Source: Dehalococcoidia bacterium (GTDB lineage: Bacteria; Chloroflexota; Dehalococcoidia; Tepidiformales; Tepidiformaceae). From it: DNA of 64,000 nucleotides. Positions 49,137-61,092 of the stretch are shown one piece after another. Within the stretch, counting starts at the first letter, position 1. Each line of letters begins with the position of its first letter. Where the stretch lies: positions 62,001 to 126,000 of the forward strand of contig PQAO01000015.1 of the NCBI GenBank assembly GCA_003104995.1. Reading direction: 5' to 3'. The notes beneath the pieces were generated by a model that worked only from the letters and a program-made list of their open reading frames with translations, was not told the DNA's origin and did no database searches. The position numbers and the translations under genes are program-made.

Positions 49137-52100
49137 GCACCAGGGAATTCGGGACAGACCGGGACGCGGGAACCGGTGGCGGCTGGCTCGGTCTGGCCGC
49201 GATACTTGCTGCGTGCGCCGTGGTCGCAGTCGGACTCTGGCGGCTGACGGGGCCCCCGACCATGCTCGCGTCCCTACCCGACTGGAGCCATGTCCAGGAC
49301 GTGCTGACCGGCTCCCGGCTCAGCGATCAGGACGTCATCAGCGTAACGACCGGCATCGCCTGGCTCGTCGTCGCGTACCTACTGCTTTCCATCGTTGTAC
49401 GGCTCGCGCTCGGCCTCGCCGGCCTGCTCACCGGGCAGGCAGCCTGGGTGAGGAGCGGGCTTCGCATCACCGCTCCGGTGACGCTCCCCATGGTGCGCCG
49501 GGTGGTCGACGGCGCCCTTGCCGGGACGATTCTGTTCAACGCCACGCTCTACACGCCGTCGGCGGCGTTCGCATCGCCGGCCGCGGTTATTGCGAGCGCT
49601 GAGGCGCCGTTTCCGAGTGAGCTGGCTTCATTCGCCGGACCGGCCACCAGCCCTCCAACCGCTCCAGCCCTTTCGGCGGAAACGGTTCCTGCTACCTACA
49701 CCGTGATGCGAGGCGACCACCTCTGGGGCATCGCGGAGCGCTTCCTTGGGGACGGCTTCCGTTGGGTCGAGATCTGGAAGCTCAACCAACAGCGCGCGAT
49801 GACGGACGGACGAGCCTTCGTCGACCCGAATCTCATCTATCCCGGCTGGCAACTGGAGCTTCCGCAGGACGTTAGCACCGCCGGGCCCGAACCGCTCGAT
49901 GAGGAAGAAGACCTCGGTGTAACGCCGGACCCGGAACCGACGCCCGAACCCTCCCCGCTTCCACCCACTCCCGACCCGACAGGCGTCGTCCCGACGCCAA
50001 CACCAACCGTGATCCCGGGTGGGCCGGTCGCCCCTCCTGACGACGGCGGCAGCCATGTGGACCTTCGGCCCTCGCGGCCGTCGGTGCCGTCGCCTGACGC
50101 CGGCGTCGTGGCTGCGGCTGCGGCGATCACCGTCGGTGGGATCGCGATGCTCCTGGTGTTTCGCCGCGCCAAGCACCGGGCCGGGCAATCCAACGGGCGA
50201 CGCGAACGCCGGCCGGCCGGGTCAGGCGACGCGGCTCGCGTGCTGGCGACGAGTACGGCGTTCTTGTCGGCCCTGTCGGAACTCGATTTCGCGTCTACGA
50301 ACATCGTCCTCGTGCGCGAGTCGGACCGGTACCTGGAGTTCACGCTGGACTGCCCGCCGGGCGACGCTGAGGCGCTGGTCGAATCCCGCTACGCACTGGG
50401 ACGCCACCTCGGATGCGCGGTCGATGGCGAGCTCGTGGGGGCGACGACCGTCCGGCTGAAGGCCTCTCGCATGAATCAGCTCGCTGCGGCGCTGCTCGCT
50501 GGCGCTGACGGCGGTGAGCAGCCACTGCTCGTGCCGGTCGGCGCGTCGGATTCCGGCATCCATTACCTCAACCTTACCGCCGCTGGCAGTGTCCTGGTCG
50601 CCGGTGGACGGCTGGAGGGACGGGATCTCCTCACGAGTTGGTTCGCCACCCTCGACTCGCTCCATCCGGAGGGAACCGTAGCCGTCGTCGCCGACGAGGC
50701 GGCCTGGGGGTCGCTTGGCGAGTGCCTGGAGCTGCTGCCGAGTCCAGCCGGCGCCGACCCGCCAGCTGACTCGGCCTCAGCCTTCGCCCGATGGCTGGAG
50801 GAGAAGCTGATTGAGCGGGACGAGGAGCTGGGTGCCCCCGTGCTCCTGGCGTTGCTGGGGCCGACCCCCGAGCCGGCCATCGGCGTGGCCGAGATGGAAG
50901 GCGTCCTTCGGCAGGGTCCAGAGCGCGGCATCTTCGTGATTGCGTTCGCCGACATGGTCGAGGGCACCGGCACGCGGCAGTCGTTCGGTGCCAGTGTCGT
51001 CTTCGGACAGGACGAGGACTCCGGCGGGTCCGGCGTCATCACATTGACCCTCCCGCATGTGCCTCCGTTTCACCTGGAGCCTGTGGTCGTGCGGCGGCAG
51101 GTTGCGCACCGCCCTCGCAGGGATACCGCAACCTCAGTGCCGGCGCCGACGGAATCCTCAACACCGTCAGCACCCTACGACGGGCATGCCCCGTTGGAAA
51201 CCTGGTCGGAGAACCACGATGAACTCGCTGCGAAGGATGACGGGCGCGATAAGCCAGACCTTACAGCCCCTCCAGTGCCGAACGGGAGCTATCCGGTAGA
51301 CGCCGTGAAAGCTCTCCAGGAGCCCGGCGCTTCACCTCTCGGGGCGATGGACAGGCAGGCGTCGCTCCCGCTCGACGGACTCAGCCGCGATGAATCGGGC
51401 AACGAGGATGGCCCCGTGTTCCGGGCGAGGCTCTTCGGGACGTTCCGTGTCGAGACAGACGCCGGTGAGGTCGATGGCTGGTCGATCCAGAAGGCGCGTG
51501 AGCTACTCGCCTACCTTCTCGCCCATGGCGGCACGCCGGTCCTGCGGGACACCGCAGCGGAGGCGCTTGGTCTCAGTGCAGAGAACCAGGGAGGTCACCC
51601 GCTTCCTAACGCCGCCTACTACGTTCGCCGAACGCTCAGCCGGGCGGTCCAGGACCTGGAGGGCGACATCCTCATTACGGCGCGCCAGCGGTACGCGCTG
51701 CGGGCGGGCCTCTTCCGGACAGACGTGGACGCTTTCGACGCGCACCTCGCCCGGGCCGAGCGCCTGCAGGGCTATGAGGCCTTGGTCGAGTACCAGCGGG
51801 CGCTGGAACTCTGCACGGCCGATTTCCTCGCGGACGAGGACTACGAGTGGGCCGACGCGTACCGGCGCGACTACCACAAGCGGTTCATCACGGCAGCCCA
51901 CCGCGCCGCGAAGTTGGCGTGTGACCTGCGAGACCCAAAGCTCGGGCTCCGCTTCTACGACGCCATCCTGGAGCGAGACCCCATCGACGAGGAAGCCGTT
52001 CGCGAGGCGATGCGGTGCCACACGGCGGTGGGCGACAGGAACTCGGCGAAGCGCCTGTACAAGACGCTCGTCGAGGATCTGCGCGAGGCGCTCGATGATG

Positions 52101-52174
52101 ACGAGGCAGAGCCGATGCCCGAGACGATTCAGGTGCTGGAGGAGCTAGCCGGGTCGAGATCTGCCGCGCGCTAG
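49133..52174 (+). CDS. large membrane protein with LysM and BTAD/OmpR-like domains
   Basis: A 1013-residue protein. Membrane spans lie near residues 20-40 and 75-105 and again near 320-345. Between them is a LysM domain (YTVMRGDHLWGIAERFLGDG through LIYPGWQLELP, residues about 186-245) and a Pro-rich linker. A long cytoplasmic part ends in an OmpR-like winged helix (ARLFGTFRVETDAGEVDGWS, about residue 760) and a bacterial transcriptional activator domain (TDVDAFDAHLARAERLQGYEAL onward). The architecture, membrane LysM plus SARP-like DNA-binding/BTAD end, is typical of Tad operons in Chloroflexota and Actinobacteria. It starts at GTG overlapping the previous stop and could couple envelope state to transcription. 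Confidence 0.83.
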   Translation: MSTREFGTDRDAGTGGGWLGLAAILAACAVVAVGLWRLTGPPTMLASLPDWSHVQDVLTGSRLSDQDVISVTTGIAWLVVAYLLLSIVVRLALGLAGLLTGQAAWVRSGLRITAPVTLPMVRRVVDGALAGTILFNATLYTPSAAFASPAAVIASAEAPFPSELASFAGPATSPPTAPALSAETVPATYTVMRGDHLWGIAERFLGDGFRWVEIWKLNQQRAMTDGRAFVDPNLIYPGWQLELPQDVSTAGPEPLDEEEDLGVTPDPEPTPEPSPLPPTPDPTGVVPTPTPTVIPGGPVAPPDDGGSHVDLRPSRPSVPSPDAGVVAAAAAITVGGIAMLLVFRRAKHRAGQSNGRRERRPAGSGDAARVLATSTAFLSALSELDFASTNIVLVRESDRYLEFTLDCPPGDAEALVESRYALGRHLGCAVDGELVGATTVRLKASRMNQLAAALLAGADGGEQPLLVPVGASDSGIHYLNLTAAGSVLVAGGRLEGRDLLTSWFATLDSLHPEGTVAVVADEAAWGSLGECLELLPSPAGADPPADSASAFARWLEEKLIERDEELGAPVLLALLGPTPEPAIGVAEMEGVLRQGPERGIFVIAFADMVEGTGTRQSFGASVVFGQDEDSGGSGVITLTLPHVPPFHLEPVVVRRQVAHRPRRDTATSVPAPTESSTPSAPYDGHAPLETWSENHDELAAKDDGRDKPDLTAPPVPNGSYPVDAVKALQEPGASPLGAMDRQASLPLDGLSRDESGNEDGPVFRARLFGTFRVETDAGEVDGWSIQKARELLAYLLAHGGTPVLRDTAAEALGLSAENQGGHPLPNAAYYVRRTLSRAVQDLEGDILITARQRYALRAGLFRTDVDAFDAHLARAERLQGYEALVEYQRALELCTADFLADEDYEWADAYRRDYHKRFITAAHRAAKLACDLRDPKLGLRFYDAILERDPIDEEAVREAMRCHTAVGDRNSAKRLYKTLVEDLREALDDDEAEPMPETIQVLEELAGSRSAAR

Positions 52175-52180
52175 GGCGGA

Positions 52181-53020
52181 CTACAACTCGGGTCGGAGGG
52201 TGGGGACGCAGTCATCAAGCTTTCTGTGGAGCAGCGAAACAAGGGAAAGGTAATCGGCAGCGTCGTCTTCTCCATCCCAGAGAATCTTCGGTTCGTGTGC
52301 CAGCGGGTTTCGAACCGCGGCAAAGCAACCTTTCAGGAGCGTCGCGAAACCCTTGTGCTCGGATTTCTCCGTCTCCGTCCGCAGGGCATTGAAAGCGAGA
52401 AGTGGGCGTTCGCTTGAGAACACGCTATCCACCAGTGCGGCCCCATCGAGCTCCGCACCTGACATCTCACGGATTCGTTGTGCCAGACCCTTGGTAGCCT
52501 CGAAGACCGCATGGAAATAGTTGTCCTGCATGAGCTCGGCCCGGCAGTACTTAAGGACTTCCGGATGCATTCGGCGACCACGGAACTTCGACTGAATGGT
52601 TCGAACGCGGGCCTCGGCTTCGTTGAGCGTGCGAGCGACCTCACGCGGTCGGAACTCTCCGTCGGCACCGTACTCCAGCCCTGCGAACGCGAGACAGGCA
52701 TTGAGACCCTGCCGGAATGACTCAAAGTCGTCACTGCGGCCAAGGAATCGCGCGGGCGCGAGGTATGTCTGAATGAACGCGAGGATCCGGTTCGCACAGC
52801 GATCTTTCGACTGAATGGCGAGGAACACTGCATACAAACGCTTCCACTTCGTGGACTCGCCAGAGACATCGCGAAGGCCACAGGTCTGAAAGGTCCGATT
52901 GATGTCTGTCCCGGTCCCGCACTCGCCGAGATGGCGGGCGAGTGCCTCGCATTGGGCATCAGGGAAAGGCGGGACTGGGCTCACGCTGGTGACTCTCCGT
53001 TTTCGTAGAGTAGCATCCAT
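52181..53020 (-). CDS. TIGR02391/HEPN family protein
   Basis: A 279-residue protein whose C-terminal half matches the TIGR02391 (Hypoth_Ymh) family. HPEVLKYCRAELMQDNYFHAV, then FATLLKGCFAAVRNPLAHEP, where RNPLAH is the Rx4H motif of HEPN RNases. The N-terminal half is a separate helical part. HEPN proteins act in RNA cleavage and phage defence. It is convergent with the pilus operon (six bases between) and divergent from the helicase operon. GTG near 52,978 is an alternative start. Confidence 0.78.
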   Translation of the reverse strand: MDATLRKRRVTSVSPVPPFPDAQCEALARHLGECGTGTDINRTFQTCGLRDVSGESTKWKRLYAVFLAIQSKDRCANRILAFIQTYLAPARFLGRSDDFESFRQGLNACLAFAGLEYGADGEFRPREVARTLNEAEARVRTIQSKFRGRRMHPEVLKYCRAELMQDNYFHAVFEATKGLAQRIREMSGAELDGAALVDSVFSSERPLLAFNALRTETEKSEHKGFATLLKGCFAAVRNPLAHEPKILWDGEDDAADYLSLVSLLHRKLDDCVPTLRPEL

Positions 53021-53305
53021 CGCGGGCCTGTCCGACAGTCGCGTTTGTCAGAGTGGACACGCCGATCTTGAAGGGTCAAGACAGCCATCGCCCAGCCGAG
53101 CGTGTGAAACAGATTGGGTTGGCCGGACACGAGATCGGCGGTTGATTTGAAGCGCTGTTGGCGACCTACATCCTGAGGCTGCCGCGTACGGCGACCGCCG
53201 CACCGGGCTCCCACCCAAGCGGCGCAGGAACAGAACCCGCGCCAAATGTTGTCCGACCCGGCCGGTAAGCTGAACTGGAACGTATGATGTGTCCGCGGGG
53301 AATGC
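53021..53305. other. divergent intergenic region
   Basis: No gene supported. TATGAT at 53,284-53,289 is a possible -10 box for the helicase gene at 53,306. The minus-strand promoter for the TIGR02391 gene is not evident. Confidence 0.4.
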
Positions 53306-56880
<3,575 letters not shown>

Positions 56881-56884
<4 letters not shown>

Positions 56885-59800
56885 CATCGCCACCGGAGTA
56901 CTTCGAGCGCATTCGCGAGGCTGCCTCGGAGATGTGGGGCCAACTTGCCTCCAATCCGGTCCTGGCAGCCCCATGGCACCAGCTTCTTAGGCAGGTGCAG
57001 AGCCCGCGCCACGTTGTGTCCGAACTCCTTCAGAACGCCGACGACGCAGGGGCGACCGAAGTTCGCGTAGCCATCGACGACGGCGCATTCGTCTTTGAGC
57101 ACAACGGCGAGGATTTCACGGAAGGACAATTCGAGTCGCTCTGCAGGTTCGGCTACTCGAACAAGCGGACGTTGCGAACGATCGGATTCCGAGGCGTCGG
57201 TTTCAAGAGCACATTCAGTCTTGGCGACCCGGTCTATCTAGCATCGCCCACGCTGGCGGTGCATTTCGCAGCCGCGCGTTTCACGGAGCCATGCTGGACG
57301 ATCGGCGACGAGCCAACCCGAGACGGGTTGACTCGAGTCCATGTCGACATCCAAGACGAGAATCGACTTGGACAGCTCAAAGCGAACTTTGGCGAGTGGG
57401 TCCAGAACCCTATCTCGCTCCTGTTCTTTCGCTCGATCCGGCGCATCGAGATTGGAGACCGAACGATTCACTGGCACCGCGTCGGAGCCGGGCCGGTAGC
57501 GAACAGCGAGTGGATGGCACTAGATGACCGGCCCGGCGAGCGATTCCTCGTCGTCCGGTCTGAATTGGAGCGGTTCCCCGAAGAAGCCGAGGAGGAGATC
57601 CGTCAGGAGAGGATGGTCGGCGTCGACCAGGATGTTGAGCTCCCACCGAGCATCGTCGAGCTGGTCCTCGGGGCCGAGGGCAGACTGTACGTGGTCCTCC
57701 CAACCGGAGTCCGCACGAAACTTCCCTTCGCCTGCAATGCGCCATTCATCCAGGATCCCGCGAGGTTTGAGATCAAACCTCCCGAGTTGTCCCCCACGAA
57801 CCGGTGGCTGCTCGAGCGTGTCGGCCGGCTTGCAGCGTCAGCGTCTCTGACGTGGCTAAGGAACGACCGGCTATCGCCCGACGAACGGGCCGACGCCTAT
57901 CTCCTCATGCCCGACGTCGATAGGGAGGATACAACGCTGGCCGGTCAGTGCGCGGCCGCGGTTGAGGTCGCATTCGAGAATGCGCTCGACGATGCTCCGT
58001 TTGTCCTCGCGGAGAACGGCGAACTGGTCGGCGCGGACGGAGCCGTGATCGTTGAACGCGAGTTGCAACGTGTTTGGCCAGACCGATCCGTGGGCAGCTT
58101 GTTTGACGACTCGAAGCGACCAGCCGTGCATCCGGATGTCTCTGAGGGAGCGAGACGCAAGCTAATCAATTGGAAATTCGCTCCTGAGATCGGCGTCGAT
58201 CTTGCTTTGGGGGTTCTCCGACGGCGCCGACTACCCGCGCCTCCTTGGCCCCGGTTGCTGGAACTCTGGGCGTATCTCGCTCCGCACGTTACTGGCTACC
58301 GTAGATTCGTTGAGGCTGAACGCCTCGCCATTTCGCCTGTGCAGGGCCAGGAGCAATTGTATCCGGCGAGCTCGGTCGTGCGGCTCGGCGAGAGTCGCCT
58401 ACTCCAGTCCGACGATGATTGGCAGTTTCTTTCTGGCCGGCTGCTCGTCTTGAACCCGAACTGGCCCCGATTCCTCGCCGAGCAGCGCCGGTTATCGGCG
58501 TCAGCCACGGACTCAGAGACGAGCGCAGGCGTCGAGGGCGCGCTCACCATTCTCCAGAGAATTGGGCTCGCCGAGGCGAGCAACGCGAGCAAGGTCCTGG
58601 AGCAAGTTACCGCTTCGCTCTTCCGGCAGCAGGACGTGTCCCTCGAGGATTGCATGAGGATGGCCCAGATTGCAGCCAAGCTAGACATCGCCGTCGGGAG
58701 CTCCTTCCAGTTCGTCACGCGCGATCTTGTGCGGCGCCCTCCATCTGAGGACGAACCGGTCCTCTTCGATGCCGATGGCTCTCTCGAAGAACTCATCGTC
58801 CCTGACGATGTCGAGTCATTGCTGCTCCACTCCGCCTATACGGACTCCTTCGAATCCTGCACCGGAGACGAGTGGGATAGGTGGATTCGCTCTGGCCGGA
58901 GCGGGCTTCGCACCTTTCCGCCCCTAGGGCGAAGCACGGCATGGCTTCGTAGCCGCGACAAACTGGTTCAGGAGGCCCAGAAGCGGGGGCATGAGGACGG
59001 TCTGACGTTCCACTACAAGTACGACGACTTCATGGTCGAGGACCAGGACCTGGACGAGCGCTACTGGGAGCATTGGCGCAGGCTGAGCGGCAACGACGAA
59101 AGGATCTGGGTCAAGGTCTTGGCCGGAATCCTTTCTCAGCGTTGGGCCAGGTTTGATGGCACGGAAGGCGCGCAGCTCTACCACGTTTCGACGAGCCACA
59201 CGAAGCGAGCTATGACGCCCCGCCCGCTCATCCCTGCATGGGTTCTGCGCCTGCGGGAGCTCCCATGCATCCCTGACACGAGAGGGGTCCCTCACAAGCC
59301 GGCGGACCTTCTTCGCCGCACCCAAGCCACCGAGTCGTTACTTGATGTCGAACCCTTCGTCCATGCCTCCATCGACACCGAACGCGCGCGCCGCCTCCTC
59401 GATGCGCTCGGCGTCCGCAGCGTTCCAACAGGCCCCGAACACCTGCTCGAACGAATTGAGGCGCTCGCCAAAGCCGGTCAGCCACCTATCCTCGAACTCG
59501 AGAAGTGGTACCGCCGATTGGACCAGCTCTACGACAACTGTTCCACCGAGGACGCGCTGAACATCGTCCACAGGTTCCGGGACGAGCGCCTGATCCTCGC
59601 GCACGATGGCAGTTGGGCGACATCAGCAAGCGTCTTCCTCGCTGCGGACGACGATGATGTGCCGGATGCCGCGACTGTGCGCGCTTCCGTGGCCGACCTC
59701 TCGCTATGGCGCAAGATCGGTGTGCCCGAGCGGCCGACTGTTGACCTGGCGATCGCATGGCTAGCCGGCATCGAGTCCGGCACGGAGCTGGCCGGCCACG

Positions 59801-61092
59801 ACCTGCAGAGGGTCCGAGCCCTGCTCGCGCGGCATCCGACGCGCATCTGGGAGGACTGCGGCAGTTGGCTCAACCTTGCGAACGAATGGGTCGCCACAGG
59901 GAGCCTTCGCAACTCGTTGTCGATGCAGTCCTTGGTGCCCTGGAGCCATCTGCATCAGTGGGTGAAGCGGCAAACGGCCGACTTTCAGAGGCTGGCATCC
60001 GATGTTGTTGGCAACCCCCCATTCTCAAGTCTGCCCCCGCTTGCGTGGCACCTCGAAGACCGGCTGCAGACTGCAATTCGGGGTACCGGCAATCCAAGTT
60101 CGAAGGACTGGCTCACGGAATTCGGCACGCAGATGCGGCGCGTCGTGCTGGACTCGGCGGATGAGACGGAACGCGTCCGCGCAGAAGCGGAACGGCTGAC
60201 GCGCACTCTCTGGGTCGAGGCGCCAGGACTCAGGAGCGAGCCATACATCGACGGCAAACCCGCGGGGACGGCTCGCCAGGCCGATGCTTTGTGGATCGCG
60301 GATACCATCTACGTCGACGACGTCCCGACAGCGAAGCTGGCCAAGCGCGTCCCGGAAGAGATTGGGCGCGCGTTCAATCGCGCGGATATCAAGGCCGCAC
60401 TCGACTACAGCTTCGGGCGTCCAGCCGAGGATGTGAGTGCGTACCTCGAGGAGAACTTCAAGCTCGAGGAGCCAATAGCCACGCAAACTCCCGCTCTGCC
60501 TGCAGCAGTGGCGCACGCCGTCGTTCAAACGGCGCATCCAATCGCCAATGGCCGAGGAGGTGCCGACGACGTCGTCGCCCAGGTTCTGGAATCGCTACAG
60601 GTTGACCTCGACGATGTAGCGGAAGACGGCGCGGTAGGGCTAGAGGAAACGGACGAGGCCGTCGGCGACGACAACGACGGGGCGGAACCGAGGCAACGGC
60701 GGCCCCGCCAGGACAAGCCTACCGTCATCGAACGCTTTGCCGCAGGGCAGGGATTCCGCGACGCCGGCCAAAACAGGTTCGTGGCGCCCGACGGGACCGT
60801 GCTGGAACGAGAGCGAGGCGACGTGCTGCCATGGAAGCTACGAAAACAGTCGGGCGATGTTGTCTGCCACCTGTGGGCGAACGACGCCTGTCTCGAGCGG
60901 GAACCCATCGAGATCCCGCACGAAGTGTGGGCCGCGCTCGAACAGCATCCGGATGAGTACGGCCTGCTCCTGAACGACGCCTCTGGTGATCCCCTGGTAG
61001 TCAGCGGAGAGCAACTGATCCGGATGCGGGACGAGGGTATCGTGACCCTCTATCCGGCAAGCTACAGACTGGTGCACAGAGATGTCGGTTAA
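56881..61092 (+). CDS. large protein with HSP90-like (sacsin-type) ATPase domain
   Basis: A 1403-residue protein. The N-terminal GHKL ATPase has [15 protein letters not shown] near residue 47 and [15 protein letters not shown] near 102, as in sacsin and HSP90. The long middle is helical and unassigned. An acidic linker near 1240-1270 leads to a C-terminal domain ([16 protein letters not shown] onward). Such ATPases occur in defence islands beside helicases and methylases. Start GTG 56,881 overlaps the helicase stop; its end overlaps the DUF1156 gene by 11 bases, so the three are one operon. Confidence 0.82.
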
